Shown: positions 14,065 to 22,690, numbered from the stretch's first letter. The stretch: 23,738 bases of DNA from CAYFQV01 sp964413635 (GCA_964413635.1 CAYPTH010000037.1:1-23738), one strand, 5' to 3'. A program made the numbers and translations. The notes: a model not told the origin generated them from the letters alone.

Positions 14065-14078
14065 GGGCCTGAGCCGCC
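14033..14078. repeat. 13-bp tandem repeats
   Basis: Three and a half units of agccgcgggcctc-type sequence (variants with gtgggcatc and cgggcctg) occur between the GH15 stop and the TauE start. About two and a half units are also present left of the gap (13878-13909). No function can be read from them. Confidence 0.65.
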
Positions 14079-14084
14079 GGCGTA

Positions 14085-16043
14085 TCACCCCAGCGCCCGA
14101 TCCAGGTTGTAGGCGGCGCTGATGAGGGCGAGATGCGTGAAGGCCTGCGGGAAGTTCCCGAGCGCCTCACCACTGGGCCCGGTCTCCTCCGCGTAGAGGC
14201 CCAGATGATTCGCGTAGCCGAGCATCTTCTCGAACATGAGGCGCGCCTCCTCCAGGCGTCCGCGGTCCGTCCTGCCGGCGCGGGTGAGCGCCTCCACGAG
14301 CCAGAAGCTGCAGATGTTGAAGGTCCCCTCCTCACCGGCAAGGCCGTCCTGCGTCGTCGTGACGTCGTAGCGGTAGGTGAGGCTGTTGGAGACAAGGCCG
14401 CCTTCCTGTGGGGGCTTCAGCGTTTCGTCCAGGGTCGAGAGCATGCGCCGGTCCGTCGGGGAGACGAAAAAGACCAAGGGCATGGTGAGGTTGGACGCAT
14501 CCAGGGTGGTACTGCCGTAGGATTGGACGAAGGCCTTGCGCTCGTCGCTCCAGCCTTCCCGCATGATCTCCTCGTAGATCTCATCTCGAGTGGCGAGCCA
14601 GCGATCCCGGTCCGCCGGAAAGGAGCGTTTATCCGCCAGCCGCAGGCCGCGGTCGATTGCCACCCAGCACATGAGCTTTGAGTAGGTGAAGTGCTGCTGC
14701 CCACCGCGGACCTCCCAGACCCCTTCGTCCGTGCGCTTCCAGTTGTCTGCAACCCAGTTGATGAGCTTGCGCAACTGCACCCAGAAGTCGTAGGAGATCG
14801 GTGCGCCGTACTTGTTGTAGAGGTATACCGAGTCCATGAGCTCGCCGTAGATGTCGAGCTGGAGCTGATCGTATGCGCCGTTGCCGATTCGCACCGGTCG
14901 GGAGCCCTTGTAGCCGTCGAGGTGCCCAAGCTCCTGTTCGGTTAGCTCGTGGCGCCCGTCGAGGCCGTACATGATCTGCAGCGACCCGTCGGGATTGAGC
15001 TCGTGCGTCCGCGCCTCGATCCACGACATGAAGCGCTCCGCCTCCTCGGTGAAGCCGATCCGCAGCAGTCCGTAGAGGGTGAAAGCGGCGTCCCGAATCC
15101 AGGTGTAGCGATAGTCCCAGTTCCGTTCGCCGCCCACCCCTTCAGGCAAGCCGGTTGTCGGGGCGGCAACAATGGCGCCGGTGGGCTCGAAGGTCAGAAG
15201 CTTCAGAGTAAGGGCGGAGCGATGGACCATCTCCCGCCAGCGCCCCTTGTAGGTCGACCTGGAAATCCAGCGACGCCAGTAATTGACGGTGCGCCGAAAG
15301 AGCTCTTCCGACTCCTCCTCCGGCACGGCGGGGCTGCACCCGGCGCCTTCGGGAATCTGGTGGAGCACGAAGGTGAGGCTCTCGTTTTCCTTGAGGTGAA
15401 AACTGCTCACCGCCCCCGGCGGGAGGGCGTCGCCGGCCGCGCCCGATTCTCCGGCGCCGCCGCTGAGGGCGCCTTTGGGCGTGGTCGCCGGCGCTTCCGT
15501 GAAGTCGGGCTCGCCGCTGAGGGCCAGGTGCAGGTCGGGGCCGTGAAAGAGGACGCCCCGGTCGGTTATCTCGACCTCCGCCGGCGAGCGCGCATAATCG
15601 AAGGCAGGCCGGCACTCGAGGGTGAAGTCCATGCTGCCGCGGACGACACTCAGGCGGCGCACGATGCGGTGCCGGCGCTCGTCTTCGCCGTGATCGCCGT
15701 CGCCGCTGTTCTCGAGGACCGGCATGTAGTCCACCAGCTCAGCGACGCCGTCCGGCGAAAGGAAGCGCGTCACCAGGACGTTGGTATCAGGCCAGTAGAA
15801 CTGCTTGTGGGAGATGGAGTCGGGGCCGTCGGCGGGGGCGTCGGCAGCGGCGCCGGCGGATCCCGCGCCGGTCGGCGCAATGCGGAAAAAGCCACCCTTG
15901 CGGTCGTCGAGGATGCGCGCGAAGATGCTCGGCGAGTCGAAGTGGGGGAAACACAGCCAGTCAATGGATCCATCCATGCCGACCATGGAGATGGTGTGCA
16001 TGTTGCCGATGAGTCCGTAGTTCTCAATAGGTTGGTACGCCAT
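14085..16043 (-). CDS. Glycoside hydrolase family 15 (glucoamylase/trehalase-like)
   Basis: The 652-residue cytosolic protein belongs to the bacterial/archaeal GH15 type. An N-terminal beta-sandwich (YGLIGNMHTISMVGMDGSID, then WLCFPHFDSPSIFARIL) precedes the alpha/alpha-barrel. The barrel carries ERNWDYRYTWIRDAAFTLYG, containing the conserved substrate-site W-D-x-R-Y-x-W-x-R-D, and the late acidic motif EEGTFNICSFWLVEAL, where one catalytic glutamate is expected. The C-terminal GNFPQAFTHLALISAAYNLDRAL is also typical. Members release glucose from maltooligosaccharides, dextrins or trehalose by inverting hydrolysis; which one applies here is not clear. There is no signal peptide. The start ATG at 16043 has GAGGAGG just upstream and lies 11 bp after the SDR stop, so the two genes form one operon. 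Glucose release would feed the SDR dehydrogenase or the zwf pathway. Confidence 0.9.
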   Translation of the reverse strand: MAYQPIENYGLIGNMHTISMVGMDGSIDWLCFPHFDSPSIFARILDDRKGGFFRIAPTGAGSAGAAADAPADGPDSISHKQFYWPDTNVLVTRFLSPDGVAELVDYMPVLENSGDGDHGEDERRHRIVRRLSVVRGSMDFTLECRPAFDYARSPAEVEITDRGVLFHGPDLHLALSGEPDFTEAPATTPKGALSGGAGESGAAGDALPPGAVSSFHLKENESLTFVLHQIPEGAGCSPAVPEEESEELFRRTVNYWRRWISRSTYKGRWREMVHRSALTLKLLTFEPTGAIVAAPTTGLPEGVGGERNWDYRYTWIRDAAFTLYGLLRIGFTEEAERFMSWIEARTHELNPDGSLQIMYGLDGRHELTEQELGHLDGYKGSRPVRIGNGAYDQLQLDIYGELMDSVYLYNKYGAPISYDFWVQLRKLINWVADNWKRTDEGVWEVRGGQQHFTYSKLMCWVAIDRGLRLADKRSFPADRDRWLATRDEIYEEIMREGWSDERKAFVQSYGSTTLDASNLTMPLVFFVSPTDRRMLSTLDETLKPPQEGGLVSNSLTYRYDVTTTQDGLAGEEGTFNICSFWLVEALTRAGRTDRGRLEEARLMFEKMLGYANHLGLYAEETGPSGEALGNFPQAFTHLALISAAYNLDRALG

Positions 16044-16054
16044 TGCAATCCTCC

Positions 16055-16903
16055 TCACCCGCCGGTGGCGAAGCCGGGATAGAGCATCATGCCGCCGTCG
16101 ACGTAGATGGTTGAGCCGACAATGTAGTCCGCCTGATCCGAGGCGAGCCACGCCACGGTGCGCCCTACATCCTCGGGCTCGCCGATTCGGTCGTACGGGA
16201 CAAGCTTCATGAGCTTGTCGTAGGCCTCCTGAGTTTCCCAGGCATCGCGATTGATCGGGGTTCGAACGGCGCCGGGGGCAACGCTGTTCACGCGAATCCG
16301 ATGCGGGGCGACCTCCTGGGCAATGGACTTGCTCATGAGCATGACGCCGCCTTTGCTCGCGGCGTAATTGACGTGACCGGCCCAGGGGATGGCCTCATGG
16401 ACGGAGCTCATGCAGATCACCTTCCCCGCCGCACAGGAGACCTCCGGGACGACGCCCCGGCGTTTGAACTCCTTTACGGCCTCCTTGGTACACAGGAATT
16501 GCCCGGTCAGATTGACGCCGATGACCTTGTTCCACTGGGAGAGCGTCATCTCCTCAAGGGGCGCGTCCTGCTGCATGCCGGCGTTATTCACCAGAATGTC
16601 CACCGTGCCGAAGGCGTCTATGACGTCCCGGAACATGGCCTGCACCTGGTCCTCCTCGGAGACATCCGCCTGAACGGCTACTCCCTTTCGGCCGAGCTGC
16701 TCGATTCGTTCCACTACCTCGGCGGCCTTGTCCGCGCCGCCTCGGTAATTCACCACCACGTCGGCGCCGGCCTCGGCAAGCGCTATCGCACACGCCCGGC
16801 CAATACCCGAGCTTCCGCCGGTAACGAGCGCTTTCTGGCCCGAAAGCAAATCCGGCGTCGTGCCTTTCGGCATATGCCTGCTAGCTTCGCTACTGTTTGA
16901 CAT
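16055..16903 (-). CDS. SDR-family oxidoreductase (glucose 1-dehydrogenase-like)
   Basis: This classical short-chain dehydrogenase has 282 residues. It shows the Rossmann TGGSSGIG (residues 28-35), NNAG (106-109), an active-site Ser near S167 and the Y180-x-x-x-K184 pair. It ends VGSTIYVDGGMMLYPGF. The overall pattern is that of glucose 1-dehydrogenases, and the downstream GH15 gene supports a sugar substrate, but SDR specificity cannot be fixed from sequence. The insertion RRGVVPEVSCAAGKVICMSS before the active site is slightly longer than usual. The leader holds a duplicated ribosome-site block (16905-16928). Upstream lies a degenerate CTTG-type operator half site (16945-16957), shared with the divergent MarR gene region. 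Confidence 0.85.
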   Translation of the reverse strand: MSNSSEASRHMPKGTTPDLLSGQKALVTGGSSGIGRACAIALAEAGADVVVNYRGGADKAAEVVERIEQLGRKGVAVQADVSEEDQVQAMFRDVIDAFGTVDILVNNAGMQQDAPLEEMTLSQWNKVIGVNLTGQFLCTKEAVKEFKRRGVVPEVSCAAGKVICMSSVHEAIPWAGHVNYAASKGGVMLMSKSIAQEVAPHRIRVNSVAPGAVRTPINRDAWETQEAYDKLMKLVPYDRIGEPEDVGRTVAWLASDQADYIVGSTIYVDGGMMLYPGFATGG

Positions 16904-16904
16904 T

Positions 16905-16928
16905 TCTCTCTCCTAATCTCTCTCCTAA
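16905..16928 (-). repeat. Duplicated 12-bp block containing the ribosome binding site
   Basis: TTAGGAGAGAGA occurs twice in direct tandem on the minus strand just before the SDR ATG at 16903. The near copy is too close to be ideal, and the far copy lies about 16-20 bases away. It is a recent small duplication that may affect translation. Confidence 0.75.
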
Positions 16929-16939
16929 TGGATTCCGTA

Positions 16940-16964
16940 TTGTTTCATATACAAGTTTTTCCAA
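16940..16964 (-). promoter_or_regulatory. Degenerate ACTTGTATATG operator-like half site before SDR gene
   Basis: On the minus strand, AAAACTTGTATATGAAAC matches the left arm and spacer of the site before the flavin reductase (ACTTGTATCTG), while the right arm is AAAC instead of CAAG. It follows a possible -35 TTGGAA. It may be a weak member of the operator set. Confidence 0.35.
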
Positions 16965-17059
16965 CATAGGTAACACGTCGCGCATGGTCAAGCCGGAGAC
17001 CCAGATTGTATATTGATGATTGAGTCCGCAGCTGACATGCGCGACATCAGGAGGATTGC

Positions 17060-17620
17060 ATGCGAACACTCACCGTTCGACCACATATATCGAGATCAAC
17101 AGCTTCCCGGCCGTCGCGCAGGAACGCGCGCGGCGGTCGGATCCACTGCGCCCACAAGCCGCGGCGAAAGCGACACCCCGCCCTCAACCGCGAGCTCGAG
17201 CGCGTGATAGAGACCTGTCCCGGCTATAACCTGGGAAAGGCGTACAAAAACGTGACGCGGCTCTTCGAGGAAGAGTTCCGCGCCAGCGAGTTGACGCTAC
17301 CTCAGTTCGCCGTCCTGGTGAACATCGGCGTGACGGAGTCTGCGACTGCGTCGGAAGTGGCGGAACGCCTGGGCTCCGACTTGAGCACCATATCCCGGAC
17401 CATGGACATTGTGGTCCGCCGCGGCCTGGTCGAGGAGCGTCGCGGCCAGGATCGCCGCGTGCGGGTCTATCGCCTTACTCCGGAGGGACAACGCACCCTC
17501 GATGAGGCTCTCGGTCAATGGAAGCGCGCCAAACGCCGGGTGCTGGCCCACGTCGACTCGCGGTCGTGGCACGCAACGCTCACCTCCCTGCACCAACTCA
17601 TTCGAGCAACCCGGAACTAA
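17060..17620 (+). CDS. MarR-family transcriptional regulator
   Basis: The 186-residue product has a typical MarR winged helix from about residue 45. The dimer helix is YNLGKAYKNVTRLFEEEFRA, the HTH is TASEVAERLGSDLSTISRTMDIVVRRGLV, and the wing is EERRGQDRRVRVYRLTPEG. MarR proteins are dimeric repressors released by phenolics, oxidants or other ligands. The first 45 residues are an unusual basic extension (RRNARGGRIHCAHKPRRKRH) with a single cysteine, longer than most family members. AGGAGG five bases before the ATG at 17060 supports this start. It is divergent from the SDR gene and precedes the flavin reductase gene. A CTTG-N6-CAAG palindrome set at nearby promoters is its candidate operator. 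Confidence 0.85.
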   Translation: MRTLTVRPHISRSTASRPSRRNARGGRIHCAHKPRRKRHPALNRELERVIETCPGYNLGKAYKNVTRLFEEEFRASELTLPQFAVLVNIGVTESATASEVAERLGSDLSTISRTMDIVVRRGLVEERRGQDRRVRVYRLTPEGQRTLDEALGQWKRAKRRVLAHVDSRSWHATLTSLHQLIRATRN

Positions 17621-17645
17621 ACTCCGTCGTCGTCACTTCGGGACT

Positions 17646-17674
17646 TTGCACTTGTATCTGCAAGTATATATATT
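17646..17674 (+). promoter_or_regulatory. Promoter of flavin reductase gene with ACTTG-N6-CAAGT operator
   Basis: TTGCAC (17646-17651) and TATATT (17669-17674) are 17 bp apart. The inverted repeat ACTTG-TATCTG-CAAGT (17650-17665) occupies the -35/spacer region. The placement is like that before the MIP channel gene. It follows the marR-like gene stop by 25 bp, so the downstream gene can be regulated separately. Confidence 0.6.
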
Positions 17675-17711
17675 GCGAGAGACAAGAGAACATGGATGAA
17701 GGAGCAGTGAA

Positions 17712-19115
17712 ATGGCAGCCGGCACGAATACGCATTATCAGGCAATTGTAGTGGGCTCCGGCCAGGGCGGGACGCCCCTGGCAATGGCCCTTGCAGGTCG
17801 CGGTGTGAAAACAGCTCTCGTCGAGTCCCGCAACGTGGCGGGAACTTGTGTGAACTACGGGTGCACCCCCACCAAGACCATGGTAGCCAGCGCGCGAGCC
17901 GCCCACGTGGTCTCCCGCGCCGGGGAGTACGGCGTGGGGGTAACGCCCGGGCCCGTCGACATGACCACGGTCCGCCGGAGAAAACGCGAGATCGTAGCGA
18001 GCTTCCGCGGAGGAAGTGAAAAGGCGATCGAAGCTAGCGAGAATCTGACTCTCATCCGGGGTGAGGCCTCCTTCACCGGACCGAAGGCGTTGCGGGTCGC
18101 CCTCAATGCGGCGGGGGAACAGGACATTACCGGCGACCGCATCTTCATTAATACCGGCACCCGTGCAAATGTTCCGCCCATCCCGGGTATTGATAGCGTC
18201 TCCTATCTGACCAACGAATCCATAATGGAGCTCGACACCGTCCCGGAACACCTGATCGTAATCGGTGGGGGCTACATTGGCCTGGAGTTCGGACAGATGT
18301 TCCGACGCTTCGGCAGCAAGGTGACCATCCTACAGCGAAGCGGTCAGCTCCTTCCTCGAGAGGATGAAGACATTGCCGCGGAGGTGACATCGATCCTGGA
18401 GGATGAGGGAGTCGACATCCTTACCGGCGCGCAGACCGGCGGCGTGACCATGAAAGAGGGCGCCACCATTGAAGTATCCGCAGCGATCAAGGGCAAGGAG
18501 CGCACAATCTCCGGTACGCATTTGCTGGTGGCCGCCGGGCGCAAGCCGAATACCGACATGCTGAATCTCGAAGCCGCAGGCATCGACACAGACAAGCGGG
18601 GATCCATTGTAGTGAACGATCGACTCGAAACGAGTTCCCCGGATGTCTGGGCAATCGGCGACGTCAAGGGAGGGCCGGCCTTCACCCACATCTCCTACGA
18701 CGACTTCCGCGTTGTCGACCGAAACCTCAACGGCGATGGAAAGGGATCCATTGCGGACCGGCTCATACCCTACACGGTATTCATTGATCCCCAGCTCGGA
18801 CGGGTCGGAATGAGCGAGAAGGAGGCGAAGGAGGCCGGCTACAAGGTGCGCGTCGCCGCCATCCCGATGACCTGGGTCGCCCGGGCCCTGGAGACCGACG
18901 AAAGCCGCGGCCTCATGAAGGCGGTGGTGGATGCCAAGAGCGACAAGATCCTTGGATTCGCCATGCTCGGCATGCAGGGCGGGGAAATAGCCGGCGCGCT
19001 GCAGATTGCCATGAACGCCGGTCTTCCCTACACCGTATTGCGCGACGGGAGCTTTGCCCATCCGACCCTCATGGAGTCGTTGAACAATCTCTTCGTGAGT
19101 TGGCGCGGGGAGTAG
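17712..19115 (+). CDS. Class I pyridine nucleotide-disulfide oxidoreductase (mercuric reductase/RclA-like)
   Basis: The 467-residue flavoprotein of the dihydrolipoamide dehydrogenase fold shows an FAD-binding GSGQGG (15-20), the redox disulfide GTCVNYGCTPTK (C46, C51), an NAD(P)-binding VIGGGYIGLEFG near the middle, a second FAD motif (VWAIGDVKGGPAFTH) and the dimer-interface HPTLMES with H450 and E455. Such enzymes reduce lipoamide, mercuric ion, glutathione-like thiols or, for RclA, copper. The N-terminal heavy-metal-associated domain and C-terminal Cys pair of true MerA are missing, so mercury reduction is unlikely. No lipoamide enzyme complex genes are nearby. AAGGAG precedes ATG 17712. 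Likely control by the MarR protein, through the site at 17650, fits an oxidative-stress role. Confidence 0.87.
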   Translation: MAAGTNTHYQAIVVGSGQGGTPLAMALAGRGVKTALVESRNVAGTCVNYGCTPTKTMVASARAAHVVSRAGEYGVGVTPGPVDMTTVRRRKREIVASFRGGSEKAIEASENLTLIRGEASFTGPKALRVALNAAGEQDITGDRIFINTGTRANVPPIPGIDSVSYLTNESIMELDTVPEHLIVIGGGYIGLEFGQMFRRFGSKVTILQRSGQLLPREDEDIAAEVTSILEDEGVDILTGAQTGGVTMKEGATIEVSAAIKGKERTISGTHLLVAAGRKPNTDMLNLEAAGIDTDKRGSIVVNDRLETSSPDVWAIGDVKGGPAFTHISYDDFRVVDRNLNGDGKGSIADRLIPYTVFIDPQLGRVGMSEKEAKEAGYKVRVAAIPMTWVARALETDESRGLMKAVVDAKSDKILGFAMLGMQGGEIAGALQIAMNAGLPYTVLRDGSFAHPTLMESLNNLFVSWRGE

Positions 19116-19132
19116 ACCGGCAGCTCAGGCCA

Positions 19133-19160
19133 GGCCAATGCAGGCGCCTTTGCATTGGCC
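19133..19160. terminator. Bidirectional hairpin between convergent genes
   Basis: GGCCAATGCA (19133-19142) and TGCATTGGCC (19151-19160) form a perfect 10-bp stem around an 8-nt loop. It lies 18 bp from each of the two facing stop codons. No U-run is obvious on either strand, so it may act as a weak or factor-aided terminator or protect 3' ends. Confidence 0.6.
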
Positions 19161-19177
19161 GCCGTGTCGTCACGACA

Positions 19178-21052
19178 TCAGGAAGCAAAGGCGAAGCCGC
19201 TTGTACGTCCGTCTTTCGCTCGGTACATGGCCTCATCGGCTCGTCGCAGGATCGATTCCACGCTATCCCGATCATGACTCATGGAGCAGGCAATGCCGAT
19301 GCTCACGCCAACGCTCACAGTGCACCGCTCAGTGACAACGGGTTGCTCAATGGTTTCAATGATCCGGTCGGCCAGAGAGGCCAGCTGTTCACTTCCCACT
19401 CCACTCTGAAGGAGGATTACAAACTCATCTCCCCCTATACGACCCGCCAGATCACCGGGGCGCAGACTTCCACGCAGTCGCTCACCGACCACCCTGAGCA
19501 CTGCATCCCCGACTTCGTGACCAAGCTCGTCGTTGATCGGCTTGAACCCATTTAGATCCAGGTACAGAAGGCCAATCGTGGAGGAGGGGTTCCTGACCAC
19601 CGCGAGGGCTGTAGCAAGAGCATCGGTAACTTGCTTTCGATTTGCGAGGCCGGTCAGGTCGTCCTGAAACGCCAGATCTTTCATCTGCGTTTCACGTTTC
19701 CGCCGCTCCGTAACATCCTCTTTGATCGCAACGTATGAGACGATACTGTTCCCATTATCCAGAACGGGTGCGATCGCCGCGGACTCCCAATAGAGCCGCC
19801 CGTCTTTCCGTCGATTACAAAACTCACCATGCCAGGATTCGCCGGCGGTGATCGTCGTCCAGAGATCTCGGTAAAAGTCCGCCCCTTGATGTCCTGATTT
19901 CAGCAAGCGTGGATTGGCACCACGCACCTCCTCAAAGACGTAGCCGGTCAATTCTGTAAAGTGCCGATTCACGTACTCAATCGAGCCGTTCGCATCTGTA
20001 ATCACCACGGCCGCCGGACTATGCTCGACAGCCTTCGAGAGCTTGCGAACGGTCTCAATGCTTCTCAGTCGTTCGCGAACATCTCGCACTGCCACGAGTG
20101 TCCTCCGTCCCTGCGGCATATCAATGACCTGACGAGTGGTCTCTACGGGTATCGCCGACCCGTCTCGTCGCGCACAGTAGCTGAGCTGCACAACATCCGA
20201 AGCCGACGTGGACAGCACATCGCCGATACTCCGCACTCGAAGCTCCTGCTCTGAGAAGCCTGTGAGATCAATCATCTGCCGGTTCCAGTCGACGATTCCG
20301 CCGCCGGAATCGTGGACGATGATCGGATCCGGGCCCAACCCGAAAAGGGCACGGGAGTAGCGAGCGTATGCGTGTGACCGCCGGCGCAGCTCGTACTCTC
20401 GACGGTGTTGCTTCTCCCCGTGAAGCGACAGGAGCGCCAGCCCCACTCCAGCGGCACCGACAAAAGAATAGTCCAGAAGATCGCGTAATGACTGGCTGTC
20501 ATGGGTCAGCGCAATGACGAGCACAGCGGCCCCAAACGGCACAAACGTGTGCAGCCAATACCACCTACGGGCGCTCTCGGAGAATGCGTAGTTGAGGAGC
20601 ATACATACCAGAACCGCCGTCGTCACAGGCGCACGGAGGTCAACGCCATACAGGGCAGAATGCGCCGTCCGATGCGCTTCGAGCAACATGGCGTTCACCA
20701 TGAGCGAGACACCGGTGAGATTTGCCATGTGCAGGACGGCGAGTATGCGCGCGGTTCTCAGTGGATCCGACGAGTCTAAGCTGCGGGCGAATCGCACCGT
20801 CAAGAAGACGCCCAACAGAAGGAAAACCGGCACCTTGTACCAGATGAGCTGAGTGGCGCGCAAAACGCTGAACTCAACTATCAGCCATCCGAGGAGGAGC
20901 GACATTTGGACCAGCGCGTACAAGGTCCCCGTTCGGAGCGTCTTCCGTCGTTGCTCCTCTTCGAATCCCTTGCCCGTATCTTCCCCGGAATCGTCGGACG
21001 GACCACGCGAGAAGCTACTAAGTTCTGTCATCTTGCGACGGATAATACCCAT
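19178..21052 (-). CDS. Six-TM PAS-PAS-GGDEF diguanylate cyclase
   Basis: The membrane enzyme has about 624 residues. Six hydrophobic segments come first (from LYALVQMSLLLGWLIVEF to YSFVGAAGVGLALLSL). Two PAS domains follow (DPIIVHDSGGGIVDWNRQMI and AAVVITDANGSIEYVNRHFT, the second with a PAC motif ending AIKEDVTERR), then a GGDEF domain. The catalytic loop RIGGDEFVILL is intact, and RPGD sits five residues before GGDEF as an inhibitory I-site. DDLTGLANR at the domain start is canonical. It should make c-di-GMP from GTP with product inhibition, opposing the HD-GYP enzyme in this window. The start is uncertain: ATG 21052 is chosen, but TTG 21073 and ATG 21031 are also possible, and none has a strong ribosome site. 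It converges on the flavin reductase gene. Confidence 0.9.
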   Translation of the reverse strand: MGIIRRKMTELSSFSRGPSDDSGEDTGKGFEEEQRRKTLRTGTLYALVQMSLLLGWLIVEFSVLRATQLIWYKVPVFLLLGVFLTVRFARSLDSSDPLRTARILAVLHMANLTGVSLMVNAMLLEAHRTAHSALYGVDLRAPVTTAVLVCMLLNYAFSESARRWYWLHTFVPFGAAVLVIALTHDSQSLRDLLDYSFVGAAGVGLALLSLHGEKQHRREYELRRRSHAYARYSRALFGLGPDPIIVHDSGGGIVDWNRQMIDLTGFSEQELRVRSIGDVLSTSASDVVQLSYCARRDGSAIPVETTRQVIDMPQGRRTLVAVRDVRERLRSIETVRKLSKAVEHSPAAVVITDANGSIEYVNRHFTELTGYVFEEVRGANPRLLKSGHQGADFYRDLWTTITAGESWHGEFCNRRKDGRLYWESAAIAPVLDNGNSIVSYVAIKEDVTERRKRETQMKDLAFQDDLTGLANRKQVTDALATALAVVRNPSSTIGLLYLDLNGFKPINDELGHEVGDAVLRVVGERLRGSLRPGDLAGRIGGDEFVILLQSGVGSEQLASLADRIIETIEQPVVTERCTVSVGVSIGIACSMSHDRDSVESILRRADEAMYRAKDGRTSGFAFAS

Positions 21053-21147
21053 GATAAGTTGTAGACGCAACAATTACTTCATATCATTCCTGTTGTTGTG
21101 TGCGGGCGTTCGACCTTCACGCGCCCCCTGTCGTTCCGCGCCGTCCT

Positions 21148-22662
21148 TCAGCCTCCGTCGTGTACACACCCGAGGTGCCACTGGTATCCATCAGCCGCAA
21201 GCAAGTCGTCGGCCTCTTGAGGGCCCCAGCTGCCGGGTGCATACCGGGCCATGGGAGGCGCATCCGATCCGGCCGCGCCATCATCTGCCGACTCCCACGC
21301 CTTGAGAACCGGATCAATGACCCCCCAGGCGGCCTGAATGCCGTCGCTTCTGGCAAAGAGAGACGCATCTCCCTTAATCGCGTCAAGGAGTAGCCGCTCA
21401 TAGGCGTCGGGCAGCGCGCTGTCGGGAAACCCATCCTTGTAATGAAAAGACATGTCCACTGTTTGCGAGGCGTTGCCCTGGTCCGGGACCTTCACCTGAT
21501 ACTTCAGGTGGGTTCCCTCGTCGGGCTGAACGCACATGGAGATGGTGTTGGGTGTGTACCCGTCGCAGGTCGGCAGGTCAAAGAGAATGCCCGGTGGCTC
21601 CTGGAAGCGAACCGTGATCTCGCTGGTCTTGCGCCGCAGCGCCTTTCCCGACCGAAGGTAGAAGGGAACTCCCTGCCACCGCCAGGTATTCACGTAGAGG
21701 CGAAGAGCCGCGTACGTCGGCGTTGTTGAGTTCGGCGCAACTCCTTCGGCATCTCGATATCCGTCGTACTGGGCCCTCACACCAACAGCAGGCTCCGGCG
21801 GCAGTATGGCCCGGAGCACCTTCACCTTCTCGTTGCGAATGTCATCTGCATTGAGCGAGGCCGGCGGCTCCATGGCGGTCAGGGCCAGAAGCTGCAGAAG
21901 GTGATTCTGGAACATGTCCCGGAGGATCCCTGCCTGATCGTAGTAGCCGGCGCGATGCCCGACATCCACGTCTTCCGCGACGGTGATCTGCACGTTGGAG
22001 ATGTACCGGCGATTCCAGACCGGTTCGAAGATGGTGTTGGCAAAGCGCATAAACAGGATGTTCTGCGCCGTCTCCTTGCCGAGGTAGTGATCGATCCGGA
22101 AGACCTGGTGCTCTGCAAAGGACTCGTGCACCTCGGCATCCAGGGCGGCCGCGGACGCCGCATCATAGCCGAAGGGCTTCTCGATCACGACGCGTCGCGG
22201 GGACGAACGATATCCGCTCTCCTGCAGCTCGCCTTCCGTAGCCATGCCGGCGGCGCCGAGGCTCCGACACGCAGGCCCGTAGAAGCGTGGAGCGGTGGCG
22301 AGATAGTAGAGGCGTCCGCTTCCCGGCGGCTCCTTGGCCGAGAGTGCCGATTGGAGACGCCGATAGTCTTCCGGCTCGTCTAAATTGCCCTGCTCATAGC
22401 TCAGCAGCGTTGCAAACCGGGTCCACGTGCCCTCATCGAAGGACCCCGAAGCAAAATTCTCAATGCCGTCACGCGCTCGGGCAAGGAACTCATCGTCGCT
22501 CCAGTCTCGGCGTGCGTAGCCCACAATGCCGCGGACCATATCCAAGCGGCCTTTGCGAAAGTTGTCGTACAGCGCCGGCAGCAGCTTTCGGTGCGTGAGA
22601 TCCCCGGTCGCGCCGAAGATGATGATCGTCATTTGTGCTTCACCTTTGTCATACGGCGTCAT
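21148..22662 (-). CDS. zwf: Glucose-6-phosphate 1-dehydrogenase
   Basis: Zwf oxidises glucose 6-phosphate to 6-phosphogluconolactone with NADP+ or NAD+, the first oxidative pentose-phosphate step. The 504-residue product has the Rossmann motif FGATGDLTHRKLLPALY (G17-D21), the substrate motif EKPFGYD, the active-site RIDHYLGKE and the C-terminal dimer domain (RWQGVPFYLRSGKAL, then DAYERLLLDAIKGD). Length is normal. The ATG at 22662 is preferred because AGGAGG lies seven bases upstream; the downstream ATG at 22632 also starts a plausible protein. It follows gnd after 73 bp that contain a strong hairpin, so expression relative to gnd may be reduced. No lactonase gene (pgl) is seen here. Confidence 0.95.
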   Translation of the reverse strand: MTPYDKGEAQMTIIIFGATGDLTHRKLLPALYDNFRKGRLDMVRGIVGYARRDWSDDEFLARARDGIENFASGSFDEGTWTRFATLLSYEQGNLDEPEDYRRLQSALSAKEPPGSGRLYYLATAPRFYGPACRSLGAAGMATEGELQESGYRSSPRRVVIEKPFGYDAASAAALDAEVHESFAEHQVFRIDHYLGKETAQNILFMRFANTIFEPVWNRRYISNVQITVAEDVDVGHRAGYYDQAGILRDMFQNHLLQLLALTAMEPPASLNADDIRNEKVKVLRAILPPEPAVGVRAQYDGYRDAEGVAPNSTTPTYAALRLYVNTWRWQGVPFYLRSGKALRRKTSEITVRFQEPPGILFDLPTCDGYTPNTISMCVQPDEGTHLKYQVKVPDQGNASQTVDMSFHYKDGFPDSALPDAYERLLLDAIKGDASLFARSDGIQAAWGVIDPVLKAWESADDGAAGSDAPPMARYAPGSWGPQEADDLLAADGYQWHLGCVHDGG

Positions 22663-22690
22663 GGCGCCTCCTCTCTTCCTCACAAAGCTG

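Noticed and set aside
14949..16082. 377-residue plus-strand open frame
   Set aside because: It is antisense to the well-supported GH15 gene and has no family features; a product of high GC content.
17712..19115. Call as true mercuric reductase MerA
   Set aside because: The N-terminal heavy-metal domain and the C-terminal vicinal cysteines are missing, and no other mer genes are nearby.
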